Position numbers and translations under genes: made by a program. From the NCBI RefSeq assembly GCF_000425505.1, contig NZ_AUDO01000001.1, forward strand, positions 372,001 through 436,000: a stretch of DNA of 64,000 bases, read 5' to 3'. Below, in pieces: positions 47,042 through 56,438 of this stretch (positions within the stretch are counted from its first letter, which is position 1; every line of letters starts with the position of its first letter). The DNA is from Flavobacterium frigidarium DSM 17623 (GTDB lineage: Bacteria; Bacteroidota; Bacteroidia; Flavobacteriales; Flavobacteriaceae). The notes under the pieces are model-generated. The model was given only the letters and a program-made list of their open reading frames with translations. It did no database searches and had not been told where the DNA came from.

Positions 47042-47065
47042 TTAACATTTTTTTATGATATTTGC
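47042..47065 (+). promoter_or_regulatory. Promoter-like block of the second susC
   Basis: TTAAC (47042-47046), six bases, then TTATGATATTTGC (47053-47065) stands 24 bases before the ATG. The order, spacing and distance equal those of the first susC. The end ATATTTG resembles the -7 box, with GA in place of TA. Confidence 0.55.
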
Positions 47066-47089
47066 GTCACAAACCAAAACTTATAAATA

Positions 47090-50000
47090 ATGAAACTAAA
47101 GTTGAATCAAATCTTAATACTATTATTAGTATTAGTGACACAAGTCTCTTTCGCTCAAGAAGGAATTGTACGAGGAATTGTGACAGATGCTTCAGGCATG
47201 CCGTTACCAGGAGTGAGTATATCTGTAAAAGGTACCACTAATGGTGCGCAAACAGATTTTGATGGGAAATACACCATTAAAGCTTCTACTAGTCAAATTC
47301 TTGTTTTTAGCTACATCGGTATGAAAACACAAGAACGTAAAGCCTCATCATCTTCGATTAATGTAAAACTTCTAGGGGATGCATTAGAGCTAGAAGGAGT
47401 TACAATTAACGTTTTTGGTATCGAAACCAAAAAGAAATTATCTAATTCATCATCATCAAAAGTAAAGGGTGAGGCACTTGCCACTACTGGAGAAACTGGT
47501 TTACTTAATTCGTTGTCTGCTAAAGCATCAAATGTAGTAGTGACATCAAGTTCAGGAGATCCTGGAGCTGGGTCTTATGTACAAATACGTGGACAAAACA
47601 CTATTACAGGAAACACACAACCATTATACGTTGTAGATGGTATCCCTATTTCTGGACAAGAATTAGACAATGGTAATCAAGTTGGTGGCGTAAACCAACA
47701 ATCAAGAGTGGGAGACATTAATCCTAACAGCATCGCAAGCGTTACAATCCTTAAAGGAGCATCTGCTTCTGCACTATGGGGATTTAGAGCTGCAAATGGT
47801 GTAGTGCTTATTACAACTAAAAAAGGTAGAGGAAAACTATCTATAGAGCTCAACTCATCTTATTCTATTGATGATGTTAATGTTCGTTTTAAAACGCAAA
47901 ATCTTTTTGGTCAAGGATCTAATGGCTCATTTGTTAGAAACACAGGTTCATCTTTCGGAGATTTGATTAGTAGTCGTAGTGGTGCAGCAGACGATGTTAA
48001 TACTGCCGGTTCGTACTTTGTTTCTGATAGAGGTAATACCTATTACGGAATCACGAAAAAAAACAGCACTGCTAATTTTAATAATTCAAACTATGATGAA
48101 ATCTTAGGCACTGGAAATACAAGCAACCAAAATATCGCATTTAGCGGAGGAAGCGAAAACGGAAGTTTTTACTTAAGTTTAGGTAACACTAAACAAGATG
48201 GTGTTGTTAGAAATAGTTCTTATGAAAGAACAAATATTGATTTTAACACTGTTTACAAATTAGGAGAAAAAACAACTTTTACTGGAAAAATGAGCTATTC
48301 TACCTCAAATTCAAATAGAGTGCAACAAGGATCAAACACAAGTGGATTACTACTTGGTCTATACAGAACTGCACCAGATTTTGATAATAGAGATTTTTTA
48401 GGAACAAACTTTACAGCAGCTGGTGTTGCAACAGTTGGAAGTCATAGATCATATAGAAAGGATTTAGGTACGACAGAAACTTCAACAAGTCCTATATACA
48501 ATAACCCGTTTTGGTCAACTGACATACAAAAGAACCCAAATACAGTTAACAGATACATCGCAGGTATCCAATTAGAGCACCAATTTACTGACCAATTTAG
48601 ATTAATTGGACGTGCAAATGTTGATGGATATTCAGATGATAGACAATCAATGTATCCAATATACTCTTCTGAGAATGGTGGAGGTGGATATGCATCAGAA
48701 GACGGTGTAACGCACAGACAATACAACGTTGACGTTTTAGGTATTGGTAATTTTAATTTTACAGATGATTTACGTTTTGAATATACTGCAGGATTAAACA
48801 CAGCTGAAATAAACACTGTGTTTAGAGGTGGTGATTACAAAAACTTTTTAATCAATTCTCCTAAATTTGTTTACTCTAATTCGCTACTAGCAAATAGAAC
48901 AACTTATTTAAATAGAAGTAATACTAAAACAAATGCAGCATTTTTATCTACATCTTTAAACTATAAGGATTATTTGAATGCAAATGTGGGAGCTAGAGCA
49001 GAAACTTCATCTGCACTTGATCCTAACTTAAAAACCTATGTATACCCATCAGTTGAACTATCTTACTTATTTACACATCATTTGAAAAGCGAAGCTTTAA
49101 CATTTGGTAAAATTAGAGCAACATACGGACAGGTAGCTATTATGCCTGGAATCTACAATGGATATACTTACATCACTGGAGCTACAGGAACAGAATCTTG
49201 GGGACCTGCATATGATGCAGCAGCATACAATGGTGGATTTGAAAGAGAATCACTAGCAGGAAATCCTGATTTAAAACCAGAAATTAAAACGCAATATGAA
49301 GCTGGAATCGACTTAGGATTTTTCAATAGAGTGAATTTAGGCGTGACTTATTACACTGATGTTATTAGAGACAACTTAGTTGCAGCGGCAAATAACCCAT
49401 CATCATCTGTTAGTGATCTTTATGGAAACTTCGCTCAGTTATCAAACAAAGGTTTAGAAATCGACTTCGACGCAGCTATTCTAAAAAATTCAGATTTTAA
49501 ATGGAATATCGCAGCAACATTTGGTACTAACAAGAATGAAGTAACTAAATTAACTGGATCAGAGTCAATATTATTAAATGGTTTTGCTGGAACATCATCT
49601 AGAGCGGTACTAAATCAGCCTTTAGGAGTTCTATGGGGAGGTCGTTGGGATAGAGACGATTCTGGGGAATTAATATTAGATTCAAGAGGTTTTCCAATAG
49701 CTGCAGCTACAGAAGGAGTAATTGGAAATCCTAATCCAAAATTTAGAGCAGGTTTAACCAACACGTTCGAATACAAAGGATTGTCTTTAAATGTATTATT
49801 TGATGCGTCTGTAGGTGGCGATTTATGGGATGGAACTAATGGAGCGTTAAATGTATTTGGAAAGTCAGTTGAAACTGCTAACATCTTAAACTTGACAGCG
49901 GCAGAAGCAACAGCACTTACGGGGTCAAACGGAGCAACAGCAATCTCACAAGGATGGTTAAACAGCGACGGTTCATATAGCGTAAGAGGTAATATAAAAG

Positions 50001-50344
50001 ATTTTGGAGCTGGACCTAGATTACTTAATCAATCATGGTACAGTGCATTAGGTGGTGGATTTGGAGCAGTATCTGAACAATTCATTAAATCTGCTACTTG
50101 GGTAAAACTAAGAGAAGCTACCGTAGCATACCGTTTGCCAAGTAGCTCATTTTTAGAAAAAGCAGGAGTAGAAGCTATGACATTCTCACTTACAGGAAGA
50201 AATCTATGGTTATGGACTGAAGACAAGACATTAGGCCAAGATCCAGAAACGAACTTAACAGGTGGATCTAACGGTAGAGGATTACAATACTTCAACAGTC
50301 CTAATACTAAATCTATTATTTTCTCACTTAACGTAAAATTCTAA
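47090..50344 (+). CDS. SusC/RagA-type TonB-dependent outer-membrane receptor (second pair)
   Basis: The 1084-residue protein has a signal peptide (MKLKLNQILILLLVLVTQVSFAQ) and the same domain order as the first SusC: a carboxypeptidase-regulatory-like domain (about 26-110, SGMPLPGVSISVKGTTNGAQ), a plug with QNTITGNTQPLYVVDGIPIS and SVTILKGASASALWGFRAANGVVLITTKK, and a barrel ending SLNVKF. The first 85 residues are very similar to the first SusC, while the barrel differs strongly, so the two probably take different substrates. The SusD partner starts 4 bases after the stop. Substrate unknown. Confidence 0.95.
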   Translation: MKLKLNQILILLLVLVTQVSFAQEGIVRGIVTDASGMPLPGVSISVKGTTNGAQTDFDGKYTIKASTSQILVFSYIGMKTQERKASSSSINVKLLGDALELEGVTINVFGIETKKKLSNSSSSKVKGEALATTGETGLLNSLSAKASNVVVTSSSGDPGAGSYVQIRGQNTITGNTQPLYVVDGIPISGQELDNGNQVGGVNQQSRVGDINPNSIASVTILKGASASALWGFRAANGVVLITTKKGRGKLSIELNSSYSIDDVNVRFKTQNLFGQGSNGSFVRNTGSSFGDLISSRSGAADDVNTAGSYFVSDRGNTYYGITKKNSTANFNNSNYDEILGTGNTSNQNIAFSGGSENGSFYLSLGNTKQDGVVRNSSYERTNIDFNTVYKLGEKTTFTGKMSYSTSNSNRVQQGSNTSGLLLGLYRTAPDFDNRDFLGTNFTAAGVATVGSHRSYRKDLGTTETSTSPIYNNPFWSTDIQKNPNTVNRYIAGIQLEHQFTDQFRLIGRANVDGYSDDRQSMYPIYSSENGGGGYASEDGVTHRQYNVDVLGIGNFNFTDDLRFEYTAGLNTAEINTVFRGGDYKNFLINSPKFVYSNSLLANRTTYLNRSNTKTNAAFLSTSLNYKDYLNANVGARAETSSALDPNLKTYVYPSVELSYLFTHHLKSEALTFGKIRATYGQVAIMPGIYNGYTYITGATGTESWGPAYDAAAYNGGFERESLAGNPDLKPEIKTQYEAGIDLGFFNRVNLGVTYYTDVIRDNLVAAANNPSSSVSDLYGNFAQLSNKGLEIDFDAAILKNSDFKWNIAATFGTNKNEVTKLTGSESILLNGFAGTSSRAVLNQPLGVLWGGRWDRDDSGELILDSRGFPIAAATEGVIGNPNPKFRAGLTNTFEYKGLSLNVLFDASVGGDLWDGTNGALNVFGKSVETANILNLTAAEATALTGSNGATAISQGWLNSDGSYSVRGNIKDFGAGPRLLNQSWYSALGGGFGAVSEQFIKSATWVKLREATVAYRLPSSSFLEKAGVEAMTFSLTGRNLWLWTEDKTLGQDPETNLTGGSNGRGLQYFNSPNTKSIIFSLNVKF

Positions 50345-50348
50345 AAAA

Positions 50349-51800
50349 ATGAAAAAATATAATAAATACATAACACCACTACTACTAGCACTTGCTGTAG
50401 TTAGTTGTACAGATTCTGTTGAGGGTATCAATGAAAATCCTAACAAACTACAAGCAGAAGATGCTCAAGCTAAAAATATATTTCAGTCTGTTTTATTAGC
50501 TAATCAATATTTCCAAACTACCAACAATGTAAGAAATACAATGTTGTGGCTTGGTCAGGCAACTGGAATTGATAGACAATATATTCCGTTGAATGACTGG
50601 AATGCCAACACATCTGCAGATTCTGATTCTGCTTGGGGTCTTCTTTATGTGAACTTTTTAACACAAGATAGAATCACACAGCAAAAAGCAATAGAAGAAA
50701 ACAATTCAAAAGTACTTGGAGCAATGCAAATTGTGGAAGCTCACAGTATTGGTACTGCTACTTCTTTATGGGGAGACATTCCCTACTCTGAATTCATTAC
50801 TAATGATCCATTTAACAAACCTAAATTTGACAAACAGTCAGATATCTATGCTAAATTGCAAACGTTACTTGACGATGCAATAGCTAATCTTGCAAAACCT
50901 GGATTAATCCCAGCAAACCTTGACTACCATTACCAAGGTAACACTGCAAAATGGACTCAACTTGCATATTCTCTTAAAGCTAGATATTACTTACATGTTA
51001 AGAATTACACTGCTGCTAAAGCAAATGCTTTAAAAGGATTTAATACCGCAGCTAATGATTTTAATGCGCTTTTTCAAGGGGCAACTTCTCAGCAAAACTT
51101 TAATCCTTTCTACGAATTTTTAGAATATGAGAGACAAGGATATATGAATGGTGCTGGATACGCAGTAACACTTTTAAATAGTACTTCGGCAATTACTAGA
51201 ACAAATAGTAAAACAGATGAAGCAGCACGTTTAGCGTTCATATACACTGGAACGGAGCTAAATGTTAATGGTTTTGACTTTGATACAGAAACGGGTAAAT
51301 TTGGATCAGATTCTAACTTACCATTAGTAACTTATGGTGAAATGCTATTAATTATTGCTGAGGCAGATGCACGTCTTTCTTTCAGCGCTGGATTAGCATC
51401 TTACAACACTTACAGAACACTGTTGAATACTGGTTATTCTATTGGTAATGTAACTAACGGAGTAGCAAGTTTAGGATATAAAGGCCTTACTTTTAAGTAT
51501 TCAAACTATGTCGCTGCTGATTTTGCTGCCGGAGGTATGGAAAACGTGAGCGGAACACTAACTGATCAAAATGCTTTACTTAGAGAAATATATGAAGAAA
51601 GATATATTTACTTCTTAGGAAATTATGAAGCTTTTACAGACTTTAGAAGAACTAATAACATTGCTGGTGTAAAAATTAATAGCTTATTTGCTGGAACACC
51701 GCAACGATTAGTTTACTCTCAAGATGAGATAAATGCAAATGGAGCTAATATTCCAACTCCACTACCAAAAATTACAGATAAAACGGAGGTACATCAATAA
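50349..51800 (+). CDS. SusD/RagB-type substrate-binding lipoprotein (second pair)
   Basis: This 483-residue lipoprotein has the signal MKKYNKYITPLLLALAVVSC with C20 as the lipid site. The mature protein has GINENPNKL, helical segments such as GAMQIVEAHSIGTATSLWGDIPY and WTQLAYSLKARYYLHVKNYTAAK, and a final REIYEERYIYFLGNYEAFTDFRR typical of SusD-like_2 proteins. It pairs with the SusC encoded directly upstream. A strong hairpin terminator follows. Compared with the first SusD it is shorter and clearly divergent. Confidence 0.93.
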   Translation: MKKYNKYITPLLLALAVVSCTDSVEGINENPNKLQAEDAQAKNIFQSVLLANQYFQTTNNVRNTMLWLGQATGIDRQYIPLNDWNANTSADSDSAWGLLYVNFLTQDRITQQKAIEENNSKVLGAMQIVEAHSIGTATSLWGDIPYSEFITNDPFNKPKFDKQSDIYAKLQTLLDDAIANLAKPGLIPANLDYHYQGNTAKWTQLAYSLKARYYLHVKNYTAAKANALKGFNTAANDFNALFQGATSQQNFNPFYEFLEYERQGYMNGAGYAVTLLNSTSAITRTNSKTDEAARLAFIYTGTELNVNGFDFDTETGKFGSDSNLPLVTYGEMLLIIAEADARLSFSAGLASYNTYRTLLNTGYSIGNVTNGVASLGYKGLTFKYSNYVAADFAAGGMENVSGTLTDQNALLREIYEERYIYFLGNYEAFTDFRRTNNIAGVKINSLFAGTPQRLVYSQDEINANGANIPTPLPKITDKTEVHQ

Positions 51801-51822
51801 AACCTAATTGTTTTTTAATACT

Positions 51823-51856
51823 AAAAAGGCTGTCCCACCAAGGACAGCCTTTTTTA
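51823..51856. terminator. Bidirectional terminator between the second susD and the rhomboid gene
   Basis: AAAAAGGCTGTCC (51824-51835) pairs with GGACAGCCTTTTT (51842-51855), a GC-rich stem with a six-base loop and A/T-runs on both sides. It lies between convergent genes. Confidence 0.9.
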
Positions 51857-51871
51857 TTGACATGTAATTGA

Positions 51872-52639
51872 CTAATTAGATTCATTTTCTTTGGCACCAC
51901 TAAGCTCTGTATAACTATAATTTACTCGAATATCACCGGTAAAATAGGAATATGTTATTACCGCCTCCTCTACCACGGGTAAGTTTACAAAATTTCCATT
52001 ATCGTCAAAACGTTGCATGAATTTATCTTCTGCTACATCATATTCTGGATGCTCCCATTCGTATTTTGGCACTTTCTTATATTCAGGTGATTTTAAAAGA
52101 ATAGCAAAAATCACTCCGGAAATAAGCCCTGCTAAATGTCCTTCCCACGAGATTGAATTGTCGACATCAGGAAGTACATACCAAATCATCCCTCCATATA
52201 AAACAATGACAGTCAATGATAGTGCCACCAATCTAAAATATCTAGTAATAATACCTTTAAAGAAAATGAATCCTACTAGAACATAAATGAGACCGCTTGC
52301 CCCAATATGATAGCTTGTTCTACCAATCAACCATGTAAGCATCCCAGAAAGTAAGATACCATAGCAAATTACTTTAAAAGAATGCCGAGGATAAAAATAT
52401 TGCAGCGCAGCTAAAAGAACTAGCAGGGGAATAGAATTGTTATATAAATGACTCAAATTAGAGTGAATGAACGGACTAAAAAGTACGCCCTGCAGTCCAC
52501 TTATTTCTCGAGGCATAATCCCATTTTTGACAAAATTAAAATGAAAACGGATTTCGAACCAATAGACTAGCCACAACGATAACACGAAAAAAAGTGGCAC
52601 TGCTATGACAGCATTTGTATATTTAAAATCTTTTTCCAT
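51872..52639 (-). CDS. Rhomboid family intramembrane serine protease
   Basis: The 255-residue protein has six or so membrane helices in its first 190 residues. The catalytic serine is S115 in YHIGASGLIY (GxSG motif) and the histidine is H168 in SWEGHLAGLISG. The conserved early loop contains FSPFIHSNLSHLYNN. A soluble tail of about 65 acidic residues follows, ending in a tyrosine-rich segment. Rhomboids cut membrane proteins within or next to a helix; the substrate is unknown. It is transcribed alone, away from rarA; a copy of the dispersed repeat lies in the shared upstream region. Confidence 0.93.
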   Translation of the reverse strand: MEKDFKYTNAVIAVPLFFVLSLWLVYWFEIRFHFNFVKNGIMPREISGLQGVLFSPFIHSNLSHLYNNSIPLLVLLAALQYFYPRHSFKVICYGILLSGMLTWLIGRTSYHIGASGLIYVLVGFIFFKGIITRYFRLVALSLTVIVLYGGMIWYVLPDVDNSISWEGHLAGLISGVIFAILLKSPEYKKVPKYEWEHPEYDVAEDKFMQRFDDNGNFVNLPVVEEAVITYSYFTGDIRVNYSYTELSGAKENESN

Positions 52640-52743
52640 ATTAAAACTAGTTTATTAAATACAGAGATTGCAAAAATGAAACCAAAAATATAATATGCTA
52701 TTCTGTCACTTTTACTACAACCGTTATTGCCATGCTACTCATA

Positions 52744-52831
52744 TTAGCCCAGATAGGAACGGCATCCTTTTTATAATCTGCGAGGCACGAGCTGTTTATA
52801 AAAAGATATAGTGGATAGCTGGAATAGCTTC
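52744..52831 (+). repeat. Dispersed hairpin repeat, copy 2
   Basis: It begins TTAGCCCAGATAGGA and ends ATAGCTGGAATAGCTTC, matching copy 1 at both ends. The central stem is CTTTTTATAA (52767-52776) with TTATAAAAAG (52796-52805), quite different in sequence from copy 1 but again perfectly paired. The loop contains GCGAGGCACGAGC. It lies between the divergent rhomboid and rarA genes and its right end is 13 bases from the rarA -7 box. Confidence 0.7.
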
Positions 52832-52843
52832 AAATAAATTGAT

Positions 52844-52851
52844 TAATTTTG
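52844..52851 (+). promoter_or_regulatory. -7 box of rarA, 4 bases before the ATG
   Basis: TAATTTTG (52844-52851) fits TAnnTTTG. Only CAAA separates it from the ATG at 52856, the same spacing as at rlmB. Confidence 0.5.
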
Positions 52852-52855
52852 CAAA

Positions 52856-54133
52856 ATGGAAGCACCATTAGCAGAACGCATACGCCCACAGAATTTAGAA
52901 GATTACGTTAGCCAAGCTCACTTGATAGGGCCTAACGGATCATTGACAAACCAAATTACGAAAGGAATTATTCCCTCATTGATATTATGGGGACCGCCCG
53001 GCACAGGGAAAACAACATTAGCGCAGATAATTGCTCAGGAATCAAAACGTCCATTTTACATTTTGAGTGCTATCAATTCTGGCGTTAAAGATATTAGAGA
53101 TGTTATAGAAAAAGCCAAACAAAGTGGCGGACTTTTTACAGCTAAGAATCCAATATTATTTATAGATGAGATTCATCGCTTTAGCAAATCACAACAAGAC
53201 TCTTTACTTGCAGCAGTCGAAAAAGGTTGGATCACACTGATAGGTGCAACAACTGAGAACCCTAGTTTTGAAGTAATACCTGCCCTCCTATCGCGTTGTC
53301 AAGTGTACATTTTAAACGCATTTACAAAAATTGATCTTGAAGCTTTATTGCAAAGAGCTTTAAAGAAGGACGCATATCTACTTACAAAGAATATTATTTT
53401 AAAAGAAACGGAAGCACTACTAAGACTTTCTGGTGGTGATGGCCGCAAGCTTTTAAATATTTTCGAACTTGTCATCAACGCATCTGCAGAGGAAGAAATT
53501 GTTATTACAAATGATCGTGTGTTTGCATTAGTACAACAAAATACCGTTTTATATGATAAAAGCGGAGAACAACATTATGATATCGTCTCAGCTTTTATTA
53601 AATCGATACGTGGTAGTGATCCCAACGGAGCAGTATATTGGCTAGCTCGAATGATTGAAGGCGGAGAGGACGTAAAATTTATAGCGCGACGCATGTTGAT
53701 CTTGTCAAGTGAAGATATAGGCCTAGCAAATCCCACAGCGTTCATTATGGCAAACAACACTTTTCAAGCTGTTGCAACAATAGGTTATCCTGAAAGTCGC
53801 ATTATTTTGAGCCAATGTGCTATCTATTTAGCGACATCGCCTAAGAGCAACGCTTCCTATTTAGCGATAGGTTCAGCACAGCAATTAGTGAAGCAAACTG
53901 GTGATTTATCAGTTCCTATTCACTTGCGTAATGCTCCTACTAAGTTAATGAAAGAGCTAGGATATGGAGACGAATATAAATATTCGCATGATTATCAAAA
54001 CAATTTTGCTGAGCAAGAGTATTTACCCGAGTCTATAAGAAATACTCCCTTATACACTCCCGGAATTAACTCTCGTGAAAACACAACAAGAGATTTCTTG
54101 AAAAACCGCTGGAAAGAAAAATACGGCTATTAA
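52856..54133 (+). CDS. rarA: Replication-associated recombination protein A
   Basis: The 425-residue AAA+ ATPase has [19 protein letters not shown] at the start, Walker A GPPGTGKT (46-53), Walker [10 protein letters not shown] (101-109) and the sensor [12 protein letters not shown]. The C-terminal tetramer domain has [25 protein letters not shown] sequence (here [21 protein letters not shown]), [16 protein letters not shown] and [16 protein letters not shown]. It matches RarA/MgsA, which acts at stalled replication forks and remodels ends with SSB. It is a single gene ending in a strong terminator shared with the opposite-strand operon. Confidence 0.97.
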   Translation: MEAPLAERIRPQNLEDYVSQAHLIGPNGSLTNQITKGIIPSLILWGPPGTGKTTLAQIIAQESKRPFYILSAINSGVKDIRDVIEKAKQSGGLFTAKNPILFIDEIHRFSKSQQDSLLAAVEKGWITLIGATTENPSFEVIPALLSRCQVYILNAFTKIDLEALLQRALKKDAYLLTKNIILKETEALLRLSGGDGRKLLNIFELVINASAEEEIVITNDRVFALVQQNTVLYDKSGEQHYDIVSAFIKSIRGSDPNGAVYWLARMIEGGEDVKFIARRMLILSSEDIGLANPTAFIMANNTFQAVATIGYPESRIILSQCAIYLATSPKSNASYLAIGSAQQLVKQTGDLSVPIHLRNAPTKLMKELGYGDEYKYSHDYQNNFAEQEYLPESIRNTPLYTPGINSRENTTRDFLKNRWKEKYGY

Positions 54134-54137
54134 ACAA

Positions 54138-54174
54138 AAAGGTCCTAAATGATAGCAATACATTTAGGACCTTT
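54138..54174. terminator. Bidirectional terminator between rarA and the secreted-protein gene
   Basis: AAAGGTCCTAAATG (54138-54151) pairs perfectly with CATTTAGGACCTTT (54161-54174) around nine bases. On the minus strand it is followed by five Ts. It stands between convergent genes. Confidence 0.88.
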
Positions 54175-54195
54175 CTATATTATTTAAAAGTTAAT

Positions 54196-54972
54196 TTAAA
54201 ATTTGACCTCAACTTTTTCTGAAATTAGATTTTGGTCTTTATAATACTCAAAATACCAACTTCCATTTTTTGATACAAGCACACCCTGAGTATCCCCTTT
54301 GACTGCAATATAGGTTGAAGGATTTGAGGTTTTAGTCACTCTCATCACAACTTTAGGAGTCGCATCAATTAATTGGTACCCATTTGCTATAGGTTGTGCA
54401 TATAACAAGCCTTCGGTAGCGGTAATTGTAGTTGCCTTCGTCTCTTCTACCTCTTGTATATTAACTTTAGTCGAAGGAGCGTAAACCGTTTGATTGTTAC
54501 TATATGTTTGGTTTTGATCTACATCATTTGAACTTACATTAGCAGCAGGACCTTCGTATTTATAATGTAAAGCATATACTGATTGAAAAGCCTCATTTAA
54601 GGCTTCCATATAAGCTGCTTCAAAATCTTTTTCTTTACTTCTACCCACCTCAGATTGGAATACAACGTTGCCATTACAATCTTTAAAAGTGACAAACAAT
54701 TTTGTTACTAAAAAACCACTTTCTTTCTCAACATTAAGATATAATAAATCACATCTATTGTTCATTTCTTTGGGAATAGACTGATTAGCATAGAAAGCTT
54801 CAAATCCTGCTTTCTTGGTATTGAATTTTGATATGGTATTTAAACGATATGCATTTTCTGATTTTAAAAAATCAAATTTTAAAGGAACGATTACTGCTTT
54901 AAAATTGTTAACAGTTTGAGCATTAAGCACGCTACCTACAACTAGCAGTAGTAATAAAATGTATTTTTTCAT
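54196..54972 (-). CDS. Secreted protein of unknown function
   Basis: I do not recognise this 258-residue protein. It has a clear signal peptide (MKKYILLLLLVVGSVLNAQ, cleavage after about residue 19) and no lipobox. The first half looks like a mixed alpha/beta domain with FKAVIVPLKFDFLKSENAYRLN and a helix AAYMEALNEAFQSVYAL. A low-complexity region rich in N, S, T and V (about 145-185) follows, then a beta-rich tail with GTWYFEYY-like pattern (NGSWYFEYYKDQ). It lies 3 bases after the yjjG stop and is the last gene of the mpl-radC-yjjG run, so it is co-transcribed with housekeeping genes. A periplasmic location is likely. Confidence 0.75.
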   Translation of the reverse strand: MKKYILLLLLVVGSVLNAQTVNNFKAVIVPLKFDFLKSENAYRLNTISKFNTKKAGFEAFYANQSIPKEMNNRCDLLYLNVEKESGFLVTKLFVTFKDCNGNVVFQSEVGRSKEKDFEAAYMEALNEAFQSVYALHYKYEGPAANVSSNDVDQNQTYSNNQTVYAPSTKVNIQEVEETKATTITATEGLLYAQPIANGYQLIDATPKVVMRVTKTSNPSTYIAVKGDTQGVLVSKNGSWYFEYYKDQNLISEKVEVKF

Positions 54973-54975
54973 GAT

Positions 54976-55665
54976 CTAAAGGTATTTCTTTAATTCTAAT
55001 AAATGATTAACTTGTTTGATATTCTCAGCAACTTCAATTCTGCTTTCATTGAAAAATATAGCGTCTAAACCCATACTTAAGGCTCCTTCAACGTCTGCTT
55101 CTAATGAATCTCCTATCATAATGCTACTTTCTTTCTTTGCATCAGCAAGGTTCAAAGCATATTCAAAGATAATAGCATTAGGTTTCTTCACACCGGCCAG
55201 CTCTGAGTTGGTAATGGTTTTAAAATAGTTTTCAATTTTCGAATTTTTTATTTTTCGATCTTGAACTTCAGCAAAACCATTTGTTATAATGTGCAATTTA
55301 TAATTCTCGTTTAAATAGTCTAAGATTTCCAGCGTACCATCAAATAAATGATTATTATCTGGTAAATAGGTCAAATATTCTTGAGCGATAATTTCGATAT
55401 GACTATCGCTAACATGGTATTTTATTGCGTCAAAGGAATCTTTTAAACGATTGTAGCGCAATTCGTCATGTGTGATTTTGTCAAATTGATACAATTGCCA
55501 ACACGCTTGATTTATAGGAACATATTTTGCTATAAATTCTTTGACATCCACAGTAGGATGGTTATTTGCTAAAATCTTAGCAAAAGTAATTTCAGAGTTT
55601 TTATCGAAATCCCACAGAGTGTGATCCAAGTCAAAAAAAACATCACTTATATTATTAATCTTCAT
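54976..55665 (-). CDS. yjjG: HAD-family noncanonical pyrimidine nucleotidase YjjG
   Basis: The 229-residue HAD hydrolase has FFDLDHTLWDF (10-20) with the catalytic D12 and D14, an alpha-helical cap domain, HIITNGFAEVQDRKIKNSKIENYF (motif II threonine), GVKKPNAIIFEYAL (motif III lysine) and MIGDSLEADVEGALSMGLDAIFF (motif IV). This matches YjjG, a nucleotidase acting on noncanonical pyrimidine monophosphates such as dUMP and 5-halo derivatives. It lies 10 bases after radC in the same operon. Confidence 0.92.
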   Translation of the reverse strand: MKINNISDVFFDLDHTLWDFDKNSEITFAKILANNHPTVDVKEFIAKYVPINQACWQLYQFDKITHDELRYNRLKDSFDAIKYHVSDSHIEIIAQEYLTYLPDNNHLFDGTLEILDYLNENYKLHIITNGFAEVQDRKIKNSKIENYFKTITNSELAGVKKPNAIIFEYALNLADAKKESSIMIGDSLEADVEGALSMGLDAIFFNESRIEVAENIKQVNHLLELKKYL

Positions 55666-55675
55666 TTTTTATTTT

Positions 55676-56368
55676 TTAAAATATTCCCGAATCTACAAAA
55701 CTGAAATAACTGTTTTCAGTTACTATAACATGATCCAAAACTTTAACTTCTAAGCTCTCTCCTGCTAATTTCAATTTTTTAGTAATATGTTTGTCTGCCT
55801 CACTAGGCACAAGCGTTCCCGACGGATGATTGTGGCATAAAATTAATGCCGTGGCACCTAATTCCAATGCTTTTTTAAATACGATTCTAACATCTACTAA
55901 TGTTCCTGTAATTCCACCCTTACTTAATTGCGATTTAGAAAGCACTTTATTAGAGTTATTCAAGTATATAATCCAAAATTCTTCATGTGGCAACTCCCCT
56001 ACTATAGGTTGCATCAGTTCAAAAATTGCCTTGCTAGAAGTTATTTTAACTAACTCTACAGCTTCTTCTGTTCGACGACGTCTTCCTAGCTCTAGCGCAG
56101 CGATAATAGAAATAGCTTTTGCTTCCCCAATACCCTTATATTCTGTCAACGAAGCCATAGACAATTTACCTAAAGCATTTAGATTGTTGTTTACTCCAGA
56201 TAGAATTCTTTTACTTAAATCAACTGCTGACTCATTGCGATTTCCCGAACCTATCAAAATTGCAATTAATTCTGCGTCGCTCAATGCACTTTTACCTTTA
56301 AGCATCAATTTCTCTCTAGGCCTATCATCTTCTGACCAGTTTGTAATTGGAAAATTATTCTGTTCCAT
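55676..56368 (-). CDS. radC: RadC family protein (JAB/MPN domain)
   Basis: The protein has 230 residues: an N-terminal helical part with two helix-hairpin-helix-like segments (LSDAELIAILIGSGNR, LTEYKGIGEAKAISIIAALELGRR) and a C-terminal JAB1/MPN metalloprotease-like domain. The latter has LPHEEFWIIYLN, ALILCHNHPSGTLVPSEAD (H179, H181, S183, D192 as metal ligands and catalytic residues) and LKLAGESLEVKVLDHVIV. The family was long linked to DNA repair, but its real function is unproven. It lies in the mpl-yjjG run on the minus strand. Confidence 0.96.
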   Translation of the reverse strand: MEQNNFPITNWSEDDRPREKLMLKGKSALSDAELIAILIGSGNRNESAVDLSKRILSGVNNNLNALGKLSMASLTEYKGIGEAKAISIIAALELGRRRRTEEAVELVKITSSKAIFELMQPIVGELPHEEFWIIYLNNSNKVLSKSQLSKGGITGTLVDVRIVFKKALELGATALILCHNHPSGTLVPSEADKHITKKLKLAGESLEVKVLDHVIVTENSYFSFVDSGIF

Positions 56369-56438
56369 TGTTACCGATTTAAATTAAGTCTCGCGACAAC
56401 ACTTGCCGCTAGCACAAATCCAATCTTAACAATTGAAT

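Noticed and set aside
55830..56387. Plus-strand open frame of 185 codons opposite radC
   Set aside because: The minus-strand frame encodes an intact RadC with its HNHPSG motif; the long antisense frame follows from codon bias.
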